Below, in pieces: positions 53,975 through 61,857 of a stretch of DNA of 64,000 nt. The notes beneath the pieces are model-generated. The model worked only from the letters and a program-made list of their open reading frames with translations, ran no database searches and was not told where the DNA came from. This DNA comes from Deltaproteobacteria bacterium (GTDB taxonomy: Bacteria > Desulfobacterota > Binatia > HRBIN30 > JACQVA1). The stretch's first letter is position 1, and every line of letters begins with the position of its first letter. The stretch spans positions 40,724-104,723 of the forward strand of contig JACOST010000018.1 in assembly GCA_016178705.1 (NCBI GenBank), read 5' to 3'. The translations under genes were made by a program, and so were the position numbers.

Positions 53975-55033
53975 ATGACTGCCGCCTCTTACCGGTCAAT
54001 GAACGAAGCGTTGGAGATTCTCTCCGCCTACGGACCCGATCTCAGCAACGGCCTCACCAGCCACGCGCCGATGGCGGCGGAAGCGTTGTGTGCGCTCGGC
54101 CGGCCCGACGCGGTGATCCCGTGGATCGAGCGTTACCGCAAGGGGATGTTGCCGCGACTGTCCGTTCGCGAGCGGATCACGCGCGAGAACTGGCGCAGCG
54201 CACTCGCGCAGGAGCATCGCTTCGGCGACTGGAGCGCGTTCTTCGGCGAAGAGCTGCGCGCCGGACCCTGGCGCGAGGTGCTCGATCGCTGGGTGAGCCG
54301 TATGGCGCCCGGCATCTGCGCCTCGGCAACCCACGGCGTGATTCGCGTCGGACACGCGGTGCGCAGCTTGGCCGAATCCGAATCGCCAGGCCGCCTCAGT
54401 GAACTAGCCGACGCGCTCGCGTCGTGGGCGTACGCGTATCAGGAACTGCCGACGAGCGCCGGCGTGAGCGATCGCGCGATGCGTCCGCGCGAAGCCATCA
54501 CCAAGGTCGCGGTTGTGCCATTGGAACAGCGTCGCTTTACCGGAACCATCGTCGGGTCACTCGTGGGGCTGAACGACTTTCCCGACTTCGCGCCGGTGAT
54601 TGGGCTCGTCGATGTCAGCGGCGATGCGAATCAGTTGGTCTCCGAGCTAACGGATGTCTTTGCACGCATGTATCTCGCCAACACCCACGACATCCTGACC
54701 GCGATCGTGTTCATCCACGGGGTCACCAGCGTCACCGCGCTGGCCAGCCTGTTGCCGTATCTCGATGACGCGACGGCGCGCGCGGCGCTCCGCTTTGCAT
54801 GGCAAGCGGGCTGCGGCCTCTACGCCGCCTTCGGCAGCCGCCCGGCGCCGGAGGGCGCGATCGACCCGCCGGGCGAAGATGCCGACACGCTCATCGACAT
54901 GGCGATCGCGCACGGCGACGAGCACGCGATCAAATTCACCGAAGCCTGTCTGCGCCAATACGCGCGCAATCCGTCGCCCGCGTACTTGGCGGCCGCGCGC
55001 AACGCGCTGGACGTCTTGCCTGCGGTTTCGTAA
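53975..55033 (+). CDS. Questin-oxidase-family protein (DUF4243)
   Basis: 352 residues from ATG 53975 (GAGGAG upstream). The layout 'YGPDLSNGLTSHAPMAAEAL', 'PWIERYRKGML', 'PGICASATHGVIRVGHAVRS', 'LADALASWAYAYQELP', and 'IVFIHGVTSVTALASLLPYL' is that of the questin-oxidase-like family, whose fungal members do Baeyer-Villiger-like ring opening of anthraquinones without a recognised flavin site. The bacterial function is unknown. No TM or signal. Confidence 0.85.
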   Translation: MTAASYRSMNEALEILSAYGPDLSNGLTSHAPMAAEALCALGRPDAVIPWIERYRKGMLPRLSVRERITRENWRSALAQEHRFGDWSAFFGEELRAGPWREVLDRWVSRMAPGICASATHGVIRVGHAVRSLAESESPGRLSELADALASWAYAYQELPTSAGVSDRAMRPREAITKVAVVPLEQRRFTGTIVGSLVGLNDFPDFAPVIGLVDVSGDANQLVSELTDVFARMYLANTHDILTAIVFIHGVTSVTALASLLPYLDDATARAALRFAWQAGCGLYAAFGSRPAPEGAIDPPGEDADTLIDMAIAHGDEHAIKFTEACLRQYARNPSPAYLAAARNALDVLPAVS

Positions 55034-55048
55034 GAATGTCGAACCTTG

Positions 55049-55140
55049 CTCAAACGCAAAGGCGCAAGGACGCGAAGGCACAAAGCGAATATTCGGATTG
55101 AAGCCCTTGCGGCTTTGCGCCTTGGCGACTTTGCGTTGAG
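55049..55140. repeat. REP-like inverted repeat (CAACGCAAAG type), copy 1
   Basis: Left arm CTCAAACGCAAAGGCGCAAG (55049-55068) is an imperfect complement to the right arm GCGCCTTGGCGACTTTGCGT followed by TGAG (ending 55140). A second related copy lies at 56365-56498. This is a widespread bacterial intergenic repeat type. Confidence 0.7.
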
Positions 55141-55176
55141 TTCTTCTTCTCCGGATGGAGATTGGGAGGGGTGACC

Positions 55177-55590
55177 ATGCCAGCCATGAAAGGATCGGAC
55201 GTCGAGTTGCTGCACCCGGTCGTCACGATGGTCGGGCGAGTGATGTTCACACTGATCTTCTTCTTGTCGGGCATCACGCACCTCACCAGCATGAGCGACT
55301 ACGTGGCCCTGATGCCTGCCGTGATTCCGTTTCGCGCATTCTGGGTCATCATCTCCGCGGCGGTTGAGCTAACCGGTGCGACGTTGATTGTCACCAACCG
55401 TTACCCGCGCCTGGGCGCTTGGTTGATCGTCCTCTTTCTCATTCCCGTGACCATCACCGTGCACGGCGTCGGCATGGTCGCAGCGCCAGACGCGCAGATG
55501 GCCGCGATCCAGACCTCGTTCTTCCTGAAAGGCGTGACGATGGCGGGCGCCGCGCTGCTGATCACGCAGCTGGGGGTGCAGCGGTCCTAA
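55177..55590 (+). CDS. DoxX-family membrane protein
   Basis: 137 residues from ATG 55177 (GGGAGG upstream). Four TM helices: TMVGRVMFTLIFFLSGITHL, FRAFWVIISAAVELTGATLI, LGAWLIVLFLIPVTITVHGV, and the last (LKGVTMAGAALLITQLG). DoxX family; members include quinone-interacting thiol/sulfide oxidases and many of unknown function. No partner oxidoreductase next door. Confidence 0.85.
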   Translation: MPAMKGSDVELLHPVVTMVGRVMFTLIFFLSGITHLTSMSDYVALMPAVIPFRAFWVIISAAVELTGATLIVTNRYPRLGAWLIVLFLIPVTITVHGVGMVAAPDAQMAAIQTSFFLKGVTMAGAALLITQLGVQRS

Positions 55591-55710
55591 CCTCGATCCA
55601 ATAGCGGTTGATCCGATCCTTGCTACCGTCCCCGGACAATCTGCCAACCGATCCGGCCAAATCATCTGCGCCCCATTGTCGTAGCCCGCTCGCTCGCCTA
55701 GCGTTCGTGC

Positions 55711-56358
55711 ATGCACATTGCCATCGGCCTCTATGAACGGTTCACGTCGCTCGACGCTATGGGTCCATTCCAGGTGCTGTCGAGTCTCCCTGGCGCGCAG
55801 GTGACCTTCGTCGCAGAAAAAGCGGGCCCGGTCACCGACGAATCGGGCTTCCTCACCGTGAACGCGCGCGCCGCGTTCGCCGATCTACCGAACCCGGATA
55901 TCTTGCTGGTACCCGGCGGCATCATCACCGGTACACTGGTGCCAGATCATCCGATCGTCGGCTGGATCGCGCGGGCCCATCGGACGACGACGTGGACCAC
56001 GTCGGTCTGCACCGGTTCGCTGCTGCTCGCGGGCGCCGGCGTTCTCGCGGGGGTCGAGGCGACGACACACTGGGGTGCGATGGACGATCTCGCGCGGCTC
56101 GGCGCCGTGCCCGTGCGCGAACGCGTCGTGCAGCGCGGAAAGATCGTGACGGCGGCGGGCGTGAGCGCCGGAATCGACATGGCGCTGACGCTCGTGGCCG
56201 CAATCGCGGGGACGGAGTTCGCGCAGACGTTGCAGCTCATGATGGAGTACGATCCGGCGCCACCGTTCGACACGGGGTCGCCTGACAAAGCAGGCCCGGA
56301 GGCCGTGCAGCGAGCGCTCGCGGCGATGGCGGAGGTGCTGATGACGCTGGCACGGTGA
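55711..56358 (+). CDS. DJ-1/PfpI-family protein (isonitrile-hydratase-like)
   Basis: 215 residues. YERFTSLDAMGPFQVLSSLP, DILLVPGGIITG, and the nucleophile elbow TTSVCTGSLLLAGAGVL (Cys100), then TTHWGAMDDLARLGA, match class I glutamine-amidotransferase-like DJ-1/PfpI proteins, closest in motifs to isonitrile hydratase (InhA) and AraC-type N-domains. No HTH domain. The Cys is in a typical elbow. Substrate unknown. Confidence 0.85.
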   Translation: MHIAIGLYERFTSLDAMGPFQVLSSLPGAQVTFVAEKAGPVTDESGFLTVNARAAFADLPNPDILLVPGGIITGTLVPDHPIVGWIARAHRTTTWTTSVCTGSLLLAGAGVLAGVEATTHWGAMDDLARLGAVPVRERVVQRGKIVTAAGVSAGIDMALTLVAAIAGTEFAQTLQLMMEYDPAPPFDTGSPDKAGPEAVQRALAAMAEVLMTLAR

Positions 56359-56364
56359 GCGGGT

Positions 56365-56498
56365 TCACCGCAGAGACGCGAAGATTTGAGTCCGATCGTT
56401 CGGCATAACGAACGCCCTGGAACGACTCTCAGAGCAATGGACTCTCTTCGCGAAATAGTCGCCTTGCGTCTTCGCGTCCTTGCGACTTTGCGTTGAAG
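56365..56498. repeat. REP-like inverted repeat (CAACGCAAAG type), copy 2
   Basis: Left arm TTCACCGCAGAGACGCGAAG (56365-56384) is partly complementary to TCTTCGCGTCCTTGCGACTT followed by TGCGTTGAA (56470-56498). It resembles the element at 55049 and separates the convergent PfpI and PilT-like genes. Confidence 0.65.
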
Positions 56499-56515
56499 TA
56501 TTTCCGGTTTTGGCG

Positions 56516-57937
56516 TTAGCACCCGGCCGCGCGCAGATATTCACCCAGCGTGGTGGAGTCGTTGGCCACTGCCAGCGCCGTCTCGCGGCGGATCCGATTG
56601 GTGCGCACTAAATCCGTGAGGCTGCGTTCCAGCACCAGCATGCCATCGCTTCCGCCGGCTTGGAGTGCGCTGACGATCTGCGCCGTGCGGCCCTCGCGGA
56701 TCAGATTGGCCACGGCGTGGGTGACCCTGAGCAGCTCCACGGCCGGAACGCGACTCGTTCCATCCGCCGTCGGCAGCAGGCGTTGCGAGATCACCGCGCG
56801 CAACGAATCCGCGAGTTGTACTCGGATTTGCCGCTGGCGTTCGGGCGCATAGGTGTCGACGATCCGCTCGACGGCTGATGCCGCCGTGCGGCTATGCAGA
56901 CTCGCGAAGACGAGGTGGCCGGTCTCGGCCGCCGTGAGGGCCAGGCTGATGGTTTCGGGGTCGCGCATCTCGCCGATGAGAAGGATGTCGGGATCTTCGC
57001 GCAGCGCGTCGCGCAAGCCGGTGGCGAAATCACGCACGTGCGTCCCCACTTCACGCTGGCGGACCAGTCCGGACGCGCGCAGCGGCCGGATGACGTACTC
57101 GATCGGGTCTTCGATCGTCAGCAGCACCTGCGAACGCGCCCGCAGCGCGTGCTGCACGAGGGCAGCTAACGTGGTGCTCTTGCCACAACCCGTCGGTCCG
57201 CAGGCGATGACCAGCCCGTGCGCAAGGTCAACGAGCGGTTCGAGCAGCGATGGCAGATTCAGATCCGCGAGCGGTGGCGCTTCTCGCCGGAGAATGCGCA
57301 CGGCGGCGCACAACCCTTCTTCGCTGGCGTAAACGTTCACGCGTACTCGTCCCACTCCCGGCAAATCGAAGGCGCGATCCACCGAGCCGCGGTCTCGCAC
57401 GCGCTCCAACTGCGCTGGCCCGGCGAGCAGCGCCGTCGCATCGAATCCCGCCGTGTCATCGAACACTCGTAGTTCCCCATTGATGCGCACAATCGGCGCC
57501 CGCTGCGGACTCAAATGAATGTCGCTGGCGCCCTGAGACGCGGCTCGCGTCAGCATGTCGACGAGCAGCGCCGGGATTGCGCCGGTCTTCTCGACAGCGC
57601 TGCCGGGGGACTCGGCGCGCTCGCCAATCCCGTCTCCGTCGCGACGAACCCGCACCTCCAACATCGACTCGTCCGGCTGTGCAAGCAGCAGGCTAAAGTT
57701 CCCCAACTCGGCGCTGGTGTAGCTGAGCGACAAGTGGCCGCGCGCGCGCAATTCCGTTTCATGCATCGTCCACAGATCATCGAGCAACGCGCGGATACGT
57801 TCCGTGGACATCGCGGGAATCGTCAACGGCAGCTCGGTGTCGCCCTGGAACATCCGCGGCCGACGATCGGATGCAAGCCGCAGCTCGGTGCCCGCCTGTT
57901 GCACGAGAATCTTCAACACACTGTCGATCGGCTTCAC
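56516..57937 (-). CDS. PilT-type type IV pilus ATPase with an extra N-terminal domain
   Basis: 473 residues. PilT/VirB11-type ATPase: ASDIHLSPQRAPIVRINGEL (PilT N-domain, 137-156), Walker A GPTGCGKS (247-254), Asp box LLTIEDPIEY, Walker B DILLIGEMRD, His box TGHLVFASLHSR, C-terminal RVPAVELLRVTHAVANLIRE. Before that, residues 1-100 look like a degenerate second PilT N-domain (VLKILVQQAGTELRLASDRR). Usual PilT is about 345-370 residues, so there is an extra 110-residue N-terminal part. It drives pilus retraction. No other pil genes here. Confidence 0.85.
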   Translation of the reverse strand: MKPIDSVLKILVQQAGTELRLASDRRPRMFQGDTELPLTIPAMSTERIRALLDDLWTMHETELRARGHLSLSYTSAELGNFSLLLAQPDESMLEVRVRRDGDGIGERAESPGSAVEKTGAIPALLVDMLTRAASQGASDIHLSPQRAPIVRINGELRVFDDTAGFDATALLAGPAQLERVRDRGSVDRAFDLPGVGRVRVNVYASEEGLCAAVRILRREAPPLADLNLPSLLEPLVDLAHGLVIACGPTGCGKSTTLAALVQHALRARSQVLLTIEDPIEYVIRPLRASGLVRQREVGTHVRDFATGLRDALREDPDILLIGEMRDPETISLALTAAETGHLVFASLHSRTAASAVERIVDTYAPERQRQIRVQLADSLRAVISQRLLPTADGTSRVPAVELLRVTHAVANLIREGRTAQIVSALQAGGSDGMLVLERSLTDLVRTNRIRRETALAVANDSTTLGEYLRAAGC

Positions 57938-58007
57938 GTCTTCGCCCGTTCAGCGAACATTTGCCTGAGCCAGCGCAGCGCCGCAACTCACGCGTCAGAT
58001 GCTCGCG

Positions 58008-58436
58008 TCATGACTCCCGATCGATGCGCTTGCCCATGCTGACGCGCGCTTCGACGGTGTAGCCGAGGCGCTCGTAAAATCGTACAACCGCGTCGTTCGA
58101 TGCGCGCACTTGCAGATTGATTTTCGGGCAGCCGCGTTCGCGCAGAGCGGCCTCGGCGTGCCTCATCATGCGGCGGCCGACGCCGCGGCGCTGCGCGTCG
58201 GGATCGACGCCGAGATAGTTGATCCAACCGCGGTGGCCATCGTAACCGGCCATCACTGTCGCAACGACGCGATCATCGATCACGCCGACGAAGAACAGCT
58301 CCGGTTGTGCGCGTAGCTTGAGGGCAATGTCGCGTTGCGAATCGTTCGACGGCGTTGCCAGATCGCAACGACGCCACAGCTTGATCACCGCGTCCTGGTC
58401 GGCGGTCTCAAAGGGACGAACAACCAGTTCACTCAC
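58008..58436 (-). CDS. GNAT-family acetyltransferase (YpeA-like)
   Basis: 142 residues. LVVRPFETADQDAVIKLWRR at the N-terminus; acetyl-CoA loop GVDPDAQRRGVGRRMMRHAE; INLQVRASNDAVVRFYERLG and YTVEARVSMGKRID at the end. This is the YpeA/uncharacterised small GNAT pattern. It overlaps the end of ilvE by 4 bp, so it is translationally coupled. Substrate unknown. Confidence 0.85.
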   Translation of the reverse strand: MSELVVRPFETADQDAVIKLWRRCDLATPSNDSQRDIALKLRAQPELFFVGVIDDRVVATVMAGYDGHRGWINYLGVDPDAQRRGVGRRMMRHAEAALRERGCPKINLQVRASNDAVVRFYERLGYTVEARVSMGKRIDRES

Positions 58437-59302
58437 CAGATCGGCTCGCCTTCGTGCCGCACCAACGCCTGGAAGGCTTCGGTCAATTTGCGTGTGATCG
58501 GGCCAGGCTTACTGTCGGCGATGGGGCGGCCGTCAGCTTCGGTGACCGGCATCAACTCCGCTCCCGTACCGCTGACGAAACATTCGTCCGCAGTATAGAC
58601 GTCATAGCGCGTCAACCGCGCTTCATTTGCAGCGATACCGGCTTCGGCGGCGAGTTCGAGAATCGCGCCGCGCGTAATGCCTTCGAGTGCACCGTCCTGC
58701 GGCGACGGCGTCAGCAAACGACCACCGCGCACGACGTAGAAATTGTCGGCGGTACACTCGGCGATGAAGCCATCGGCGTTGAGCATGATGGCTTCGTGCA
58801 CTCCGGCGCGGTTGGCATCGGTCTTCGCCAGGATGTTCTTGAGGTAGTTGAGCGACTTCACGCGGGGATCGAAGGCGTCGTGCGACACCTGCCGCGTCGC
58901 CGATGTTATGACCTTGATGCCGCTGGCGTACAGCTCGCGCGGATAGACCGAGATATCGGTGACGATGATGATCACGCTGGCGCGCGCGCATTTGCGTGGA
59001 TCAATTCCCAGATCGCCGGCGCCCCGGGTGACGACGAGGCGAATGTAGGCGTCTTCCTTCTCATTGCGCCGCACGGTCTCTCGCACCGCCGCCGTCATCT
59101 GCGCGCGATCGAGTGGGATCGTCAGCGCCAGCGCCAGCGCCGAGGCGTAGAGCCGATCGAGGTGCGCCTCGAGTCGGAAAATTCGCCGGTTGTAGACCCG
59201 GATGCCCTCGAACACACCGTCGCCGTAGAGCAGGCCGTGATCGAAGACCGAAACCTTGGCGGTCTCGCGTGAATACCATTCGCCGTCGATGTAGATGTGC
59301 AT
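58433..59302 (-). CDS. ilvE: Branched-chain amino-acid aminotransferase
   Basis: 289 residues. Class IV aminotransferase: YIDGEWYSRETAKVSVFDHG, LLYGDGVFEGIRVYNRRIFR, RLVVTRGAGDLGIDPRKC, PLP lysine K149 in DPRVKSLNYLKNILAK, LNADGFIAECTADNFYVVRG, and ITRGAILELAAEAGI. It makes or degrades Val/Leu/Ile via 2-oxo acids with glutamate. A GAGG lies upstream of the ATG at 59302. Downstream gene is a YpeA-like GNAT, upstream a thioesterase. Confidence 0.93.
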   Translation of the reverse strand: MHIYIDGEWYSRETAKVSVFDHGLLYGDGVFEGIRVYNRRIFRLEAHLDRLYASALALALTIPLDRAQMTAAVRETVRRNEKEDAYIRLVVTRGAGDLGIDPRKCARASVIIIVTDISVYPRELYASGIKVITSATRQVSHDAFDPRVKSLNYLKNILAKTDANRAGVHEAIMLNADGFIAECTADNFYVVRGGRLLTPSPQDGALEGITRGAILELAAEAGIAANEARLTRYDVYTADECFVSGTGAELMPVTEADGRPIADSKPGPITRKLTEAFQALVRHEGEPIW

Positions 59303-59332
59303 GCACTAACCTCGCTCGCGCGCCGCCTTCGG

Positions 59333-60172
59333 TCAAGCGTCGCTCGGCTTGGGCCATGGGCGGCACAACAACTGCGCGCCGCCGCTGGCGAGCTGCTGAC
59401 CATCGACCGACCAGATCGTCACCCGGCCGCCAATCAGGCCGTGCGCGGCAATCGCCGCCGATGCATCGCACAACAACCACTCCGATGTCGGAGCGGCGCG
59501 ATGAAAGTGCGCGGTGACGTCGAGACTCGGCGCCATAAACGGCATCGTGTCGGCTTCGTATGCCCGGCAGCACGCCGGCCACACCAGCGTGTCGATCAGC
59601 AGCAGCGAGCGCGCCGCGTCGGTGAATGGATCGCCGAACGTCGCCGTCGGCCGGAAGCGATACCATTCGCGCCACTCCGGCGCGCCCGCCTTGCGCTCGG
59701 TCCACGGTACCCATTCGATCGGTCGCGACTCGAGGTTCTGCCAGAACGCGTAGCCACTCTTACGATCTTCGGGCGCGACCAGCTCTTCAATCGATTTCAG
59801 CGCATCAGGCGTCGGCACGGTCGGCATCTGCGCTACGTCGTGCTCGAGTCCCGGCACCTCATCGACCACCCAGACGATGGCTTCGAGGATCGGCCGCTCT
59901 TGCTGCGTCATCGACACACGCAGCGACGCCGCACGTTTGGTCGCACGCAGCGTGGTTACCCGCAGGTCAACCACATCGAACGCGGCGACACTGAGAAAGT
60001 GGCAGGTGAAGCTCGCCGGACGCTTGAGCGGCGTCGCGGCGCCGGCGGCGCGCAGCGCGATGGCGGCGACATAGCCGCCGTTCGGACCCCAGATCTCCCA
60101 ATCGCGTGACAATCGCGCGCGATAGTGGCCGTCACGTCCTTCGACGGCCGTGTCGATCCCGAAGTCACCCAT
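59333..60172 (-). CDS. Acyl-CoA thioesterase-like protein (double hot-dog, TesB-like)
   Basis: 279 residues. SRDWEIWGPNGGYVAAIALR, FTCHFLSVAAFDVVDLRVTT, LRATKRAASLRVSMTQQERP, and the C-terminal half with FMAPSLDVTAHFHRAAPTSE, WLLCDASAAIAAHGLIGGRV, and VDGQQLASGGAQLLCR are the two hot-dog halves of the acyl-CoA thioesterase (TesB/4HBT_3) family. It would hydrolyse acyl-CoA. Substrate unknown. 30 bp before ilvE on the same strand. Confidence 0.85.
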   Translation of the reverse strand: MGDFGIDTAVEGRDGHYRARLSRDWEIWGPNGGYVAAIALRAAGAATPLKRPASFTCHFLSVAAFDVVDLRVTTLRATKRAASLRVSMTQQERPILEAIVWVVDEVPGLEHDVAQMPTVPTPDALKSIEELVAPEDRKSGYAFWQNLESRPIEWVPWTERKAGAPEWREWYRFRPTATFGDPFTDAARSLLLIDTLVWPACCRAYEADTMPFMAPSLDVTAHFHRAAPTSEWLLCDASAAIAAHGLIGGRVTIWSVDGQQLASGGAQLLCRPWPKPSDA

Positions 60173-60248
60173 GGGCGCATTGCGCCATAAGCACTACCGT
60201 TCGTGCAAGAGGTGCGATCGAACATTCGTAGAGCGACGATGAGATGCG

Positions 60249-61682
60249 CTACGCGCGCCCGACGGCCCGCTGCGCCGTCGCGAGATCGTCGCGGGTGAAA
60301 CGGAAGCGCCGCAGCGTCAGCCCCGACAAGAGATAGAACAGCGCCGGGAACCACGAGTACATCCACAGCATCCACAGCTTGACGGTTTCGCTCTGCGGCG
60401 CGCCGGGCACATAGCCGACGTGTTCGAGGACTTGCAACGCGGCGAAGCCGGTGACCGCGTTGCCGGCTTTGATCACAAACGACCACAGCGCGAAGTACGC
60501 GCCTTCGCGTCGCCCTCCGGTTTGCATCTCGTCGTGATCGATCAGATCGGCCACCATCGACGGCGGCAGCGCTTGGTAGTTGCCGAAGCTGATGCCGCCG
60601 AGCACCAAGATCACCGAGAAAAATCCGATCGAGCCTTCGCTCAGCCAAAAGCACGCGGCGCTGGTGAACGTCGCGAGCACGATCGCGATGCCCCACGTCC
60701 CACGTTTGCCGAAGCGCGCCGCCACGCGGTTCCACAGCGGCAGGGACACCACCGCGCTCAGAAAGTAGATCAGCAAGTAGTACGACCACGTCGGCAGCCA
60801 CTCCGGGATCGACTGCGCCCACCACGCCGGAGTCCCGATGATGTAAACGGCGATGTAGATCACCAACACCGCCGGCACCGCACCGGCGATCGCACTGAAG
60901 GCGAACGCAATCAGCAGGACGCGGAACGGCTTGTTGCGCAGCGTGGCGATGATGCCGGCGTACGGATTCATCGCCGGCCGGCCTTGGAATTCCGGTCGCT
61001 CACGCGCCACTGCGCCGGAGAGAAACAGAAAGAACGAGGTCCCGAGGCCGAGGATCGCCCCCATCGCGCCGTAGCCGGCGCGGCCGCCGTAGAGATAGAT
61101 CAGGTACGCTGGCAGGATCGTCGCTGCGAGCAAACCCACCAAACCCCACCCTTCGCGCACGGCGATCACTTGCGTGCGCTCGTGGTAGTCGTCGCTCATT
61201 TCCGCGCCCAGGCTGTAGTAGGGGATCGCGCCGATCGTCCAGATGAAATAGGTCAGCGTGTAGAGCACCAGCAGGTACAGCAACAGCGCGTTCTGATTCT
61301 GCGCGGGATCGGCTACCACCGGCGGCGCGAACAGAAGGTAGAACGCCACGCCCAACGGCAGCGCCGACCCCATGATGTACGGTCGCCGGCGTCCGAAGCG
61401 CGTGGTGGTGCGATCGGAGACGTAGCCCATCAACGGATCGACGAACGCATCGAACAGGCGCGCGAACAGCAACGCCCACGACACCAAGCCCGCCGACAAG
61501 CCAACGTAGTCGGTGTAGAAGAACTGCAAGTTGACCGCGACCACCAGCCCAAGCAAGGCGAACGCGAAGTTTCCCGCGCCATAGCCAAGCATTGCCGCCG
61601 CTCCGAGATTGGTACGGCGCAGTGAGTGCATCGGTTCGATTGCTGGTTGCGGTAACGCCATCGGGAGCTTCTCATAGCTCAA
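60249..61682 (-). CDS. GPH-family (glycoside-pentoside-hexuronide) MFS transporter
   Basis: 477 residues with about 12 TM helices. MLGYGAGNFAFALLGLVVAV, FFYTDYVGLSAGLVSWALLF, ARLFDAFVDPLMGYVSDRTT, TRFGRRRPYIMGSALPLG is the GPH signature (D-P-x-x-G-x-x-x-D-R and FGRRRPY). Further YYSLGAEMSDDYHERTQVIA and MVADLIDHDEMQTGGRREGA. GPH transporters carry sugars or other solutes with Na or H. Start is ATG 61682 or ATG 61661. Confidence 0.88.
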   Translation of the reverse strand: MSYEKLPMALPQPAIEPMHSLRRTNLGAAAMLGYGAGNFAFALLGLVVAVNLQFFYTDYVGLSAGLVSWALLFARLFDAFVDPLMGYVSDRTTTRFGRRRPYIMGSALPLGVAFYLLFAPPVVADPAQNQNALLLYLLVLYTLTYFIWTIGAIPYYSLGAEMSDDYHERTQVIAVREGWGLVGLLAATILPAYLIYLYGGRAGYGAMGAILGLGTSFFLFLSGAVARERPEFQGRPAMNPYAGIIATLRNKPFRVLLIAFAFSAIAGAVPAVLVIYIAVYIIGTPAWWAQSIPEWLPTWSYYLLIYFLSAVVSLPLWNRVAARFGKRGTWGIAIVLATFTSAACFWLSEGSIGFFSVILVLGGISFGNYQALPPSMVADLIDHDEMQTGGRREGAYFALWSFVIKAGNAVTGFAALQVLEHVGYVPGAPQSETVKLWMLWMYSWFPALFYLLSGLTLRRFRFTRDDLATAQRAVGRA

Positions 61683-61857
61683 GCAGGGATGGTCAGGCGA
61701 GCGCAGCCGGGCTTCCTTTCGCGATCGCGCGACTCGGTCGGGTTGCCCTGCGGGGTTCCCGCCCCAGCTCGCATATTGCCCTTGGCAAGGGTCGGATAAG
61801 CCTGTTACAGTCCGACCCGATTCGTAGCTCGCGTGTCATCCTACGGGGGAAATTAGG

